DNA of 64,000 bases from Phytobacter massiliensis JC163. GTDB taxonomy: Bacteria; Pseudomonadota; Gammaproteobacteria; Enterobacterales; Enterobacteriaceae. The stretch spans positions 520,986 through 584,985 of the forward strand of contig NZ_HE578946.1 in NCBI RefSeq assembly GCF_000321045.1, given 5' to 3'. The translations under genes and the position numbers were made by a program. The notes beneath the pieces were generated by a model. It was not told the origin of the DNA. It saw only the letters and a list, made by a program, of their open reading frames with translations, and made no database searches. Shown here in pieces: positions 32,270 through 40,907 of this stretch. Numbering within the stretch: position 1 is the first letter of the stretch; every line of letters begins with the position of its first letter.

Positions 32270-32602
32270 TCAGCATAACGCCAGCACACCTTCTATTATC
32301 ACCGCGACAGCGTTCAGAAGAAGGGAGGCGCAAATTAACCCTTTTGTACGCTGTGACTCAAGGCTCGCCAAAGGGCACTCTGTCACCAGTATTTTCTGGC
32401 GTCGGTAGGACGTGATGATAAGCACTGCGGAAAAGGCGACGGAGACGTAGCCCAGACAAATCAGCAGCAGGCTGCCCCGGCCGTACCCTGAACGCAGGAT
32501 AACCAGCGCCAGAACCAGTGAGGAAAATGCGGTTCGCTGCCACGATAACGCGGTGCGTTCAGGCTGCAGGCCCGGATCGCGGGCGCGTAATACAGGCGTC
32601 AT
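32270..32602 (-). CDS. DUF202 membrane protein, YidG-like
   Basis: 110 residues with three predicted transmembrane helices (about 27-42, 46-64, 90-108). The start ARDPGLQPERTALSWQRTAF is the DUF202 signature and closest to E. coli YidG (RIADPGLQPERTSLAWFRT). The ATG at 32602 overlaps the stop of the preceding gene (ATGA), which fixes the start; a longer open frame upstream is not needed. Function unknown. Confidence 0.8.
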   Translation of the reverse strand: MTPVLRARDPGLQPERTALSWQRTAFSSLVLALVILRSGYGRGSLLLICLGYVSVAFSAVLIITSYRRQKILVTECPLASLESQRTKGLICASLLLNAVAVIIEGVLALC

Positions 32603-32943
32603 ACTGTCACCATGATAACCAGCATGCAAACAATGCCAGCGGACAGACCGCCGCTTAACCAAAGAAGCAGTTGCGGGAAGGGAAGCGCGCTGTCCTGGCG
32701 TATGGCTTTTTCATTATTGAGCCAGCGATAGTATCCGTAGAGGGATAATATCGCCGCGGTCAGGCCAAGCACCACAACCAGTATCCCATGCAGCATGGCC
32801 GGAACCAGGGCGATGGCGAGCTGATCGACGGCAATCGCGGCGGCCATAAATGCCAGCGCGGTACGGATCCAGGCAAGGAAAGTACGTTCATTGGCGAGCG
32901 TAAACCGATAATCGGGAAATTTATCCGGGTTTTCAGAATGCAT
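32599..32943 (-). CDS. DUF202 membrane protein, YidH-like
   Basis: 114 residues (E. coli YidH 115) with three transmembrane helices. DYRFTLANERTFLAWIRTALAF at the N-terminus matches the YidH signature, as does YRWLNNEKAIRQ near 74. ATG 32943 is preceded by GGAG at good spacing; a TTG at 32961 would add six residues. It is coupled to the YidG-like gene. In E. coli yidG and yidH also lie in a cluster with a sulfatase gene (yidJ) and a transporter (yidK), as here. Confidence 0.82.
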   Translation of the reverse strand: MHSENPDKFPDYRFTLANERTFLAWIRTALAFMAAAIAVDQLAIALVPAMLHGILVVVLGLTAAILSLYGYYRWLNNEKAIRQDSALPFPQLLLWLSGGLSAGIVCMLVIMVTV

Positions 32944-32962
32944 TAGCTCTCCGTCCGTCAAT

Positions 32963-32988
32963 GCCCCTCCCTGCGAGCAGGGAGGGGC
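32963..32988. other. Perfect 11-bp hairpin after the sulfatase gene
   Basis: GCCCCTCCCTG and CAGGGAGGGGC are exact complements around CGAG, between the sulfatase stop and the yidH-like gene. Neither side has a T-tract, so it is more likely an RNA-stability or processing element that sets relative expression inside the operon. Confidence 0.5.
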
Positions 32989-32994
32989 GATCGG

Positions 32995-34758
32995 TCAGTA
33001 AGGTTTATTAAACAGGTTGCGCAGTAGCGGGTCGAACTCGCCGCGTTCATAAAAATCGAGGATATCCTGGCGGCTGAGATGCTCACGCTCTCCTGCGTCA
33101 TTCATTGCCTGAATAAAATACTTCCCGCCCTGGCAGGCGGCGATTTCCAGCAGCAATGTTCTGGTATCCGCATGCATATTGACCGCGTAGAGCCCCCCGA
33201 GAATGCCAGCCATACATTGCGCTCGTTGCTGGTGTTCGTTTACCACCCACGCCCCGGTTATCTGCTGCGCGTCGGTGGGGATCCCAAGCCTCCGCCATTC
33301 ATCGGCAGGAGCGCCCGCTTCCGACAGCGCCTCTGACAGCTTGCGGATAAACACCGCTTCTAACTCAGGCTGGCACAAAGGGTGCTGCTGGTGCTTATCC
33401 TGCCATAAATCAAACAGCAGATTACCGTGCGCGTAGGAGCTGTAAAAACCGGCGGAGCCCGGTACTTTGAGTACCGGAATATCCCGGGTAAACGCAAAGC
33501 CGGGGTGCAGGGTCGCGTTCTGTAATTCCGCGTCATTAAACATGCGCCGCATGCGCATCGGCATCAACGTATATTCATATAGCGGGGTATTTTCGGGCGT
33601 CTGGCTGGCGCGCATATAAACATACCGCCCGTCAGTAATCGACACATGCGCGCCGAAATAGCCAAATATCGCCTGCGACTTAATATCGTTATTATGGGCC
33701 AGGGCGGGTAAAAGCGACCGGCCTGTCATCTGCGGCGTTTTTTCTACACCAAATGCGTCAAGCAGCGTTACGGCGACATCGTGCATCTGAGCGAGCGAAT
33801 TATGGCTCTCATTAGCCCGCTTGCTGCGCGGATCCCAGATGAAAAAGGGCACGTGCGCAATCTCGTTATAGACCGGCATAACGCTTTTACCAGACCACTC
33901 TTTCTCGCCAAACATAAAGCCGTGATCGGTGTTGACGATCAGCAGCGTGTCTTTCCACATGTCATGTTCATCAAGGAAATCCAGCACCTTGCCTAAATAC
34001 TCGTCGCACATCATCATCAGCGCCTGATAGTGCTTTTCGCCGTGGATGATTTTGTCCGGGTTATTAATTCTCTCCGTTGAGCTGTATTCCGGCCAGTCAT
34101 CAGGGTTATTAACCAGACTGGGGTCGACCATACGTTTAAAACGGTCAGGCACGAAAAACGGCTCGTGGGGATCGAAGCTTTCAATCTGCAACAGCCAGTT
34201 ATCCTGGTCGTGGTTTTCGGCAAGGAATTCCAGCCCGGCCTGATAGCATCGCGCCTGCGGATAATCCTCTTCTCTGGTCATATAGCTGCGGTTTATCTGG
34301 TCGTGGCGGATCATATTCTGGCGCAGCGGCTCCGCCTTTTTCCACGAATCCAGATGTTCCTCACCGCTGAATCCCAGCTTCGCTTTCCACAAATCCCCTT
34401 CCTGGCCGCGAACGAACTCATAGCTGCTATAGCGGTTATGGTAGGTTGCGCCGCCGTCTTCCCAGTAGTGTTGGTGATCCGTAATTAAATGAGAGTAGAC
34501 GCCATTTTTTTTGAGTATTTCAAAGATGGAGTCGTCAAAAGGTTCCAGCGGCCCCCAGCTACGGTGCAGGAAGTTGAGCCTGCCGGTATGCAGGTCACGC
34601 CGCGCCGGCATGCAGGGCATTGAACCCACGTAGAAGTTATCGAAGCGGACGGTTCGCGCCCCCAGGCGCTGGAAATTCGGCATGCCGCTAATATCGGGAT
34701 TATAATTCGGTAATTTATGTCGGCACAGCGTGTCAAACATCAGAATAATAGCTTTCAT
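32995..34758 (-). CDS. Cys-type sulfatase
   Basis: 587 residues, alkaline-phosphatase superfamily. The sulfatase signature Cys49-Met-Pro-Ala-Arg53 lies in GSMPCMPARRDLHTGR; Cys49 must be converted to formylglycine for activity. Metal ligands are Asp9 (MFDTLCRH) and the Asp-His pair in IVNTDHGFMFGEKE near 277. There is no signal peptide, so it should act in the cytoplasm on an imported sulfated compound. No anaerobic sulfatase-maturing enzyme is encoded in the window. The start overlaps the transporter stop by 4 bp (ATGA). The substrate is unknown; a sulfated sugar is suggested by the GPH transporter. Confidence 0.85.
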   Translation of the reverse strand: MKAIILMFDTLCRHKLPNYNPDISGMPNFQRLGARTVRFDNFYVGSMPCMPARRDLHTGRLNFLHRSWGPLEPFDDSIFEILKKNGVYSHLITDHQHYWEDGGATYHNRYSSYEFVRGQEGDLWKAKLGFSGEEHLDSWKKAEPLRQNMIRHDQINRSYMTREEDYPQARCYQAGLEFLAENHDQDNWLLQIESFDPHEPFFVPDRFKRMVDPSLVNNPDDWPEYSSTERINNPDKIIHGEKHYQALMMMCDEYLGKVLDFLDEHDMWKDTLLIVNTDHGFMFGEKEWSGKSVMPVYNEIAHVPFFIWDPRSKRANESHNSLAQMHDVAVTLLDAFGVEKTPQMTGRSLLPALAHNNDIKSQAIFGYFGAHVSITDGRYVYMRASQTPENTPLYEYTLMPMRMRRMFNDAELQNATLHPGFAFTRDIPVLKVPGSAGFYSSYAHGNLLFDLWQDKHQQHPLCQPELEAVFIRKLSEALSEAGAPADEWRRLGIPTDAQQITGAWVVNEHQQRAQCMAGILGGLYAVNMHADTRTLLLEIAACQGGKYFIQAMNDAGEREHLSRQDILDFYERGEFDPLLRNLFNKPY

Positions 34759-36149
34759 TTCATTTCCTTATTCAACTCTGCCACAATCTGCTGGTGGTAG
34801 CTGTTACTCAAGGGGTAAAAATACATGCTTAATAACGCAATTACCTTGCCGATGATTGGCGTGATAATCATTAAAAACACCAGCCCGCTGATTGTTTCCG
34901 CACTTTGCGAAGTCGCGCCCGGCGCATAATTTATCGCGTTGAGCGTATAGCCCAGAATAAATGCGCCAATGGCCGATCCAAATTTATTGGAAAAAGTAAG
35001 GGTGGACGATGCAATGCCCGCTGCGTTTTTCCTGGTCCGCCACTGAATTTCATCGGCGCAATCCGTGACCATCATCCAGGTAAGCAACGAGGCGGCCTGG
35101 GTGAAGCACATAATCAGCCCCAGCACGATCATGACGTAAAGCGGCGCGGAGGCAGTGAAAGTGAAATAGAGCACCAGCGAGGAGAGGATCGTCAGCACGC
35201 ACATATAGATGAAGCTTTTTTTGTTGCCATACAGCGTGACCAGTATCTTGACCAGCAGGTAAGCTGCGGCGCCAAAACAGACGTTAAACAGCGCGCTGGT
35301 TTTCACGTAGCTGGCATTACCCAGCACGTAGGTGAAAAACTGCACGGTAATTCCGGAAGACATGGCCAGCACCAGCGTGTTGGCTATCGACATTACGGCA
35401 AGCGAGATCAGCGAACGGCTTTTGAATGCCAGCGTCATCTGGCTAAAAATATCTTTGGTAGAGGTTTTTTCTGGGGTGCTTTCCTGCTCCAGACGTTCCA
35501 GCGAATCGTTATTCCTCGCTCCCCATGCGCAAACCCAGAAGCCGAGCGTGATGAGCAGACCAAACACGATCCCCAACACCTGATAGCCGGAAGTATCAAT
35601 AATTACCCGTCCGGCGCTGTCGTGGCTACGGCTATAGCTTTCAAGGATATAGACGCCGCCAGCGCTGACCACAAACTGCGTTAACAGCCCGGTAAACTGT
35701 TTGATCAAAACGATATTAGAGCGTTCCTTCACATCATTCGTTAAATATGCCGTGAGCGAGTGGTAAGGAATGTTGGCGGCGGTTGAAATGATCGAATATA
35801 AAATATAGGCGGCATACATATAAATAATTTTTGTTATGCCGCTGAGTTCGGGTGAGGCAAATACCATCCAGGTGGTAATGCCCACGAATGGCGCGCTGGT
35901 TAAAACCCAGAATCGATATTTGCCAAAGCGCGTCCTGGTGCGGTCGCCAATTGCGCCCATCAGCGGGTCGGTGAATGTATCAATTAGTCGTGATACCAGC
36001 GTAATAACGCCGACAGTAACCGGGTTAATGCCATAAACGTCGGTGGCAAACGTAATGAAAAAAATGAGCATTACGTAGAAGCCTAAATTCGATGAGAATC
36101 CGCCGCCAATAGCATAGGCGAGACGATCTGTTGTTCTTAGCTTTTTCAT
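34755..36149 (-). CDS. GPH-family glycoside:cation symporter (MFS)
   Basis: 464 residues with about 12 transmembrane segments. The N-terminus LRTTDRLAYAIGGGFSSNLGFYVM and the loop DTFTDPLMGAIGDRTRTRFGKYR are the hallmark of the glycoside-pentoside-hexuronide family (MelB, UidB, XylP). It would import a glycoside or sulfated sugar with Na+ or H+. Good AGAGGAAA Shine-Dalgarno. First gene of the minus-strand group transporter, sulfatase, yidH-like, yidG-like and perhaps lysR. Confidence 0.88.
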   Translation of the reverse strand: MKKLRTTDRLAYAIGGGFSSNLGFYVMLIFFITFATDVYGINPVTVGVITLVSRLIDTFTDPLMGAIGDRTRTRFGKYRFWVLTSAPFVGITTWMVFASPELSGITKIIYMYAAYILYSIISTAANIPYHSLTAYLTNDVKERSNIVLIKQFTGLLTQFVVSAGGVYILESYSRSHDSAGRVIIDTSGYQVLGIVFGLLITLGFWVCAWGARNNDSLERLEQESTPEKTSTKDIFSQMTLAFKSRSLISLAVMSIANTLVLAMSSGITVQFFTYVLGNASYVKTSALFNVCFGAAAYLLVKILVTLYGNKKSFIYMCVLTILSSLVLYFTFTASAPLYVMIVLGLIMCFTQAASLLTWMMVTDCADEIQWRTRKNAAGIASSTLTFSNKFGSAIGAFILGYTLNAINYAPGATSQSAETISGLVFLMIITPIIGKVIALLSMYFYPLSNSYHQQIVAELNKEMK

Positions 36150-36365
36150 CTTTTCCTCTACATGTACTTTCCTTATTAGCGACAGTATCTCCGGGGCATC
36201 CTGGGGCCGATAATTGAATTAACATGACGAGGTATAGAATAAACCTATATCTGTAAAGGGCTGGCAACGATAGTCCCGTAAAAACAACGAAATACCGCCA
36301 GCCAGTACCCGGCGCAGCGATAAATGAATATGCGAAAGTGTGAGCCAGACGTAATTCTGCCTGAG
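36150..36365 (-). promoter_or_regulatory. Upstream region of the transporter-sulfatase operon
   Basis: About 215 bp without a supported gene. On the minus strand it contains TTTACA followed by AT-rich TTTATTCTATACC, a possible promoter, and the near-symmetric stretch AGGTATAGAATAAACCT that could be the LysR target. Both readings are tentative. Confidence 0.3.
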
Positions 36366-36417
36366 GGGTAAAAACAAGGGCGGGCGAGGGCGACACGCAT
36401 TTTCGCCACCCGCCCGC
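36366..36417 (-). terminator. Rho-independent terminator of the iap operon
   Basis: On the minus strand GGGCGGGTGGCGA pairs with TGTCGCCCTCGCCCGCCC (with a small bulge) and is followed by TTGTTTTT. It ends transcription of the three exported-protein genes to its right. Confidence 0.75.
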
Positions 36418-36428
36418 AGATTATTCCG

Positions 36429-38429
36429 CTATTTTTTGCCGTCGCGGTTAAGCGAAGCAAAATCCGGCTCCGGGCACTGGCGGCCAAAATTCTCCGCCCA
36501 GGGGAAGGGCGCGCCGTTTTTTACGTAAATCCGGTATAACCGCCGCACGGATTTAGGATCCTGCGCCCATATCCAGTCCGTCGCGTTACAGAGAACCGCG
36601 GCGTAGGCCTGCGATTTATGCGGCAACAGTCCGGCGGCATTTTCCGCGTGCTTTACCGCCTGCCAGCGATAGTGCATAAAATGGTTGTCGCTGGCTGGCT
36701 GGGATTGCCCGGCGCGGGCGCGTTCGCCTGCGCTCACCCATGATTTTTCTGCTGCATTGTTTTCTGGCCCGTCATCGTAATAAGGCCACGAGTACCCGCC
36801 ATCATACAGGGCAAAGTCCGGCGACATCTCATAGCCCGTCAGGCGCATACCCTGATCGCGCAGGATAAGCGCGGCCTGCCACCACGCCTGGGCTTTGGCA
36901 AGCTTCGGCCCGCCTTTGGGCAAGACGTCGAGGTAACGCTGCGCCATCAGCCGTTCTTCTGCAACATCAAAATAGGCCAATGCTTTTTGATACTGGCCCG
37001 CACGCATCAGGCGACGGGCAAGCAGGGCGCGCAGCCTGCTGTCGGCGGAGAGCGCCACATCACGTGACAACGGGGACTGCGGCGCGCGGGTATTTTTATC
37101 CACAAACGCCGTTAACTCTTTTAACGTCAGCACCCGCTCGGCAATCCATGCCACATCTGCCCAGTAATTCTCCTTAGCCTTAAACATCAGCCGCATCGCT
37201 TCCTGGTAATCATTACGATTTAACGCCAGGATAGCCCGTTCGGCGCTAATGCGGCAGGCCGGAATAACAAACTCCTCCCCGCCGATATCTTCATTGAAAT
37301 ACTGGTATCCCCAGGCCTCATCGGTTGGAAACGATGCCGCCGCCTTTGCATACCACGCGGTTGCTTTTTTCACATCCCCATCCCGCAGCGCCATTTTGGC
37401 TCTGACCCAGGACGTCAGCCCGTTTTCCTTCGCGTTCTTTAGCAGCAAAGCCGCAAGCGGATACTGGCCGTTACGCCAGGCAAGAGCAATCAGGCGATCG
37501 CTGCCGGGAAAATCGTGATTCACCTTCTGCGCGAGCGTCGCTATTACCGCCTCCTGGTACTCTTTGATCTTTTTATCTTCATCGGACCAGGCGGTAAACG
37601 GATGCGTGAAAAAATCGGCGATAAGCAGTTGCTGAATCAGCGGATCGTCAAGGAGCGGTTGCAGGATATGGGCATTTTCCGGGTGGTCCAGGATGCTGGC
37701 GACGTAGCCTAGCGAGAGCGTGCCGGTGGGGGAACCCTGCGCGGCCTGGAGGGCATAGCGTTGCGTGGCGTCGGACCACTCCTCCTGCCAGGCCTTGATG
37801 CGCCCTTGCTGTCCCAGGCTTGCCAGCGCAAGCTGCTCCGGGTCGTCCGCACCGTTGCGTACGGCATCGATTATCTGCTGATACAGGCCGAAGGCTTCCT
37901 GTAGCTCCTCTTTATTACCACGCGACGTCGAGAATACATCGAGCCTGCTGCGCCCCGGATAATCATGCATTAAATCGCGCCCCAACGAGTAACGCGCTTT
38001 TAGCCCCCACTCCCCCTGCTGGTCGGCGGGCAGGGCAAGCAGCTGGCGGAAATAGTCCCGCGCCCGGCTATCGTGGCTGGCAAACGCCACCGACCCGAGC
38101 GCATACAGCCGGGCGGCAGGGGGCAGGTCGGCGGCCATCTTCTCCGCCTCTTCCAGCGAGCCGCGCGCGCGAATCTCCGCCAGTAACCTCTGCTGCGCGG
38201 TGGCGGGCGTGGGTTTTTCATCGGACGTGTCGCGCCATCCCGGCAGGCGCGGGTCGGGTGCGACCAGGCGGCTGCTCTCCAGCGCGAAGCTGCCTTCCGG
38301 CATATAGAGCAGGTTGGCGTTGCGGTCCGCCAGCAAATAGTTGGGGAAGAAGGGGCCGCAGGCGTGGCTGGCGGTGGCGCTCAGCGCAGTTGTCAGCAGC
38401 AGGGCCAGCGGTAATTTACGGGCTGTCAT
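36429..38429 (-). CDS. Large secreted protein of unknown function, possible TPR-like repeats
   Basis: 666 residues from ATG 38429, which has an AGGAGAG Shine-Dalgarno; a longer reading to 38471 is not needed. A signal peptide (TARKLPLALLLTTALSATASHA) is followed by CGPFFPNYLLADRN at the mature start. Much of the protein is Ala-rich helical with TPR-like turns, for example AGQYQKALAYFDVAEERL and DYQEAMRLMFKAKENYWADV. No catalytic motif is recognised. Its start overlaps the end of the DUF3142 gene by 14 bp, so the two probably act together in the periplasm or at the outer membrane. Confidence 0.7.
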   Translation of the reverse strand: MTARKLPLALLLTTALSATASHACGPFFPNYLLADRNANLLYMPEGSFALESSRLVAPDPRLPGWRDTSDEKPTPATAQQRLLAEIRARGSLEEAEKMAADLPPAARLYALGSVAFASHDSRARDYFRQLLALPADQQGEWGLKARYSLGRDLMHDYPGRSRLDVFSTSRGNKEELQEAFGLYQQIIDAVRNGADDPEQLALASLGQQGRIKAWQEEWSDATQRYALQAAQGSPTGTLSLGYVASILDHPENAHILQPLLDDPLIQQLLIADFFTHPFTAWSDEDKKIKEYQEAVIATLAQKVNHDFPGSDRLIALAWRNGQYPLAALLLKNAKENGLTSWVRAKMALRDGDVKKATAWYAKAAASFPTDEAWGYQYFNEDIGGEEFVIPACRISAERAILALNRNDYQEAMRLMFKAKENYWADVAWIAERVLTLKELTAFVDKNTRAPQSPLSRDVALSADSRLRALLARRLMRAGQYQKALAYFDVAEERLMAQRYLDVLPKGGPKLAKAQAWWQAALILRDQGMRLTGYEMSPDFALYDGGYSWPYYDDGPENNAAEKSWVSAGERARAGQSQPASDNHFMHYRWQAVKHAENAAGLLPHKSQAYAAVLCNATDWIWAQDPKSVRRLYRIYVKNGAPFPWAENFGRQCPEPDFASLNRDGKK

Positions 38430-39594
38430 GAAACTCTCCTTGTGGCGGCTTCGGGCATCTTGCCCAGCCAACGGCGCGGGTTTGCCCGGCGCGTAATAAC
38501 GCCGGGGTGGTCAGGTGAAAAGCCTGCTCGCTAAAGCGATAGTCGCCTACGCCGTCTGCGGCCAGACAGTCGTCAGCGTTCAGGTTAATTGTGGCTGGCG
38601 GCGGCGCGTCAATGGTGCCGACGTTTTTGACGGCCAGCTCATAGAGGGCAGAGTCCGCGCTGGCATTTTGCGCATCACGCCGCGTCAGCCACTGCCAGCG
38701 CGCGGTGAGCGGCTGGTGATGAATGACCGCGGCAAGCGTGGTAAGCGACCAGGCGCGGGTGTCGCTCGCCAGCGGCAGGCGAAACCAGACAAAGCCGGCG
38801 AAATTCTTTGGCGGCTTCTCTTCCAGCCCCCGGGTAAAGGTGTCTACCTGCTGCGGCGAGACGCTAAGCTCCTGCCTGTCCCCCGCTATCCGCAGCGACG
38901 ATTCGCTCTCCACCTGCGCCGTGCGGCCCGGCGCGGAGAAGAGCGCTGAACCATAAGCCGGCAGCGCCAGATAAAATCGGTGGGGGGCGATAAGGCTGTA
39001 TTGCTGGCTCCAGCGCTGCGCCAGCGGCGGGTCGAACAGCCCCTTATCCGGCGAGAGTACGCTGTGCACCTGCAACACCGAACTGTCTACCGTCGCCAGC
39101 AAACCCTTAAGCTGCGCAGAAGAGAGCCACGTCGGCAGAGCGGTAATACTGAGCGTCATGTCAGCAGGGAGCGCGGGGCGTAAGGCGCTGAGCAGCTGCT
39201 GGTAATCGCCAAGCCGGGAGGTGGGGGCGTCGTAATCGATTTCCAGCCCGCGCAGGTTAACGCCCGCGGCTCGCCAGTTATCAATAATCGGCCTGACCTG
39301 CGCCTGGAGCGCGGCGGCATTAAGCCGGGTCAGGCTACCGTCAAGGCGCGCCACCAGCCAGACCGGGCGGCCGTCCTGCTGTAAAAGCCGGGTATCGACA
39401 CGGGCCACGCGCGCCCCTTCCTGCGGGTGAATTTGTAACCCCAGTACGCGCAGAGTAGAGAAGAGATCCTGGCTTTGATGTAGCGCCTGCTGATGATCGG
39501 CGCGCCAGACGCGTTGCCAGATATAGACCTGGCTGTCGGCTATCGCCGTTTCGCTCATCAGCAGGCAACAGAACAGAAGAAAACGAATAAGCAT
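38416..39594 (-). CDS. DUF3142 exported protein
   Basis: 392 residues with a short signal peptide (MLIRFLLFCCLLMSETAIA). The body matches the DUF3142 type, with YIWQRVW at the mature N-terminus and VNLRGLEIDYDAPTSRLGDY near 114-133. The layout of GLEIDYDAP, then YQQLLSALRPALP, then LSITALPTWL resembles the catalytic strand and following helix of TIM-barrel glycosidases; that is inference. It lies 33 bp after iap and overlaps the next gene, hence is part of one operon. Confidence 0.75.
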   Translation of the reverse strand: MLIRFLLFCCLLMSETAIADSQVYIWQRVWRADHQQALHQSQDLFSTLRVLGLQIHPQEGARVARVDTRLLQQDGRPVWLVARLDGSLTRLNAAALQAQVRPIIDNWRAAGVNLRGLEIDYDAPTSRLGDYQQLLSALRPALPADMTLSITALPTWLSSAQLKGLLATVDSSVLQVHSVLSPDKGLFDPPLAQRWSQQYSLIAPHRFYLALPAYGSALFSAPGRTAQVESESSLRIAGDRQELSVSPQQVDTFTRGLEEKPPKNFAGFVWFRLPLASDTRAWSLTTLAAVIHHQPLTARWQWLTRRDAQNASADSALYELAVKNVGTIDAPPPATINLNADDCLAADGVGDYRFSEQAFHLTTPALLRAGQTRAVGWARCPKPPQGEFHDSP

Positions 39595-39627
39595 TATGGC
39601 TACACTCCCTGTTGCCGGAACGCTTTC

Positions 39628-40671
39628 TTACCGGCTATGCGCCTTCGCCAGCTCTTTCACCAGCGGTAGCATGATTCTTACCACATCGCGGCTGCGGCGT
39701 TCAATACGCCCCGGCAGCGCCTGATCGATATGCTGAACGCTGTCCAGACGGATGTCATGCCAGCTTACGCCGTTGGGAAAGGCTTTGGATTTAGCCCGCT
39801 GTTGGTAACCATCCTTTTTACCCAGCGACCAGTTAGTGGCCTCCACCGACAGCACCGGAATGCCTGCATTATCAAACACCTCGGCGTCATTACAGCAACC
39901 TGTGCCTTTCGGGTAGTTGGGGTTCTGTCCGGGGTTGATGGCTGCGCCGATCCCCAGCTTACGGGCGATAGCCAGCGCGCGGTCCCGTGTGAGTTTGCGC
40001 ACCGAGGCGGGGGTTTTCTTGCCGCTGTTAAAGTAGAGCTTATCGCCCACCACCAGGTTGTCGAGATTGATGACCAGCAGCGTCTGCTTTTTCTCTTTTT
40101 CACTCATACGCTTAAGCAGGTTTTCTGCGCCAAGGCTACCCTCTTCTTCGCCGCTGGTGGCGACAAAACGGATGGTGTATTCGGTGGGCGTGGATTTAAG
40201 CTGCTGCGCCAGTTCCAGCATCACGGCCACCCCGGAGGCGTTATCGTCCAGCCCCTGTAAGGTGAGACCGCCCAGATTGTGGTCGTTATCTATTTCGCTA
40301 CGCGGCGCGTAGGTATCCAGATGCGCCATGATAATAATTTGCTCTGGCGCTTTGCCTTCATGGGCGGCAATCACCGTGCTGCCGGTGACGTTACGCCAGT
40401 TCTGCTGATTATTGCGCGCGGTCCAGCTGTAGCGGCTGTTGAACTGGCGAATATCGCTCTGGTAGCCCATCTGCGCGAACTGCTGACGCACATAATCGGC
40501 GCAGAGCATTTCTGCCGGCGTGCCGGTCATCCGGCCTGGGAAATACGTTGCGATATAGCGTGCCTGAGTGCTGGCGAAATCGCCGGGCTGAGGGGCTCGT
40601 GCCTGAGCAGGAAGGATAAAGCATACGCCGAGCGCCAGGGCAGCGGTACGGTGGCGCAATGCGGAAAACAT
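39628..40671 (-). CDS. iap: Iap, alkaline phosphatase isozyme conversion aminopeptidase
   Basis: 347 residues (E. coli 345) with close similarity throughout. It is a periplasmic M28 zinc aminopeptidase that removes N-terminal Arg from alkaline phosphatase. A signal peptide precedes QARAPQPGDF. M28 metal-site motifs are visible as MAHLDTYAP, GLDDNASGVAVMLELA, ATSGEEEGSLGAENLL and the C-terminal NGVSWHDIRLD. In E. coli iap neighbours cysDNC and the cas locus, as here. It appears to head an operon with the two secreted-protein genes downstream. Confidence 0.96.
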   Translation of the reverse strand: MFSALRHRTAALALGVCFILPAQARAPQPGDFASTQARYIATYFPGRMTGTPAEMLCADYVRQQFAQMGYQSDIRQFNSRYSWTARNNQQNWRNVTGSTVIAAHEGKAPEQIIIMAHLDTYAPRSEIDNDHNLGGLTLQGLDDNASGVAVMLELAQQLKSTPTEYTIRFVATSGEEEGSLGAENLLKRMSEKEKKQTLLVINLDNLVVGDKLYFNSGKKTPASVRKLTRDRALAIARKLGIGAAINPGQNPNYPKGTGCCNDAEVFDNAGIPVLSVEATNWSLGKKDGYQQRAKSKAFPNGVSWHDIRLDSVQHIDQALPGRIERRSRDVVRIMLPLVKELAKAHSR

Positions 40672-40907
40672 AGAGAGTCCTTTTTAAGACAAAATTTTTA
40701 CCGCGCTTAGTATGAAACTGTGATCGGCTTTACACAAATTCAAATCTCCTTAACCCTGCGAAAACGCAATGGTTAAGCACTTTTTGATATTTGTTTTTCC
40801 ACACCGTTATTCTTTTGCGGAACTACTCATTCCAATTCGTAATTTCATTCGTTCTAAGCTCGCCCCTATAGTCCCCCTATTCCTGATTGTTAGAGAGTTG
40901 TTGCCCT
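40672..40907. promoter_or_regulatory. iap-cysG divergent regulatory region
   Basis: AT-rich region between the divergent iap and cysG genes. It has TTGATATTTG and CGGAACTACTCATTCC stretches in the place where CysB acts on the cysDNC promoter in E. coli. CysB control is expected by family knowledge; sites were not resolved. Confidence 0.4.

Noticed and set aside
32963-32988. Hairpin after the sulfatase as a terminator
   Set aside because: The stem is perfect but no T-tract follows on either strand.
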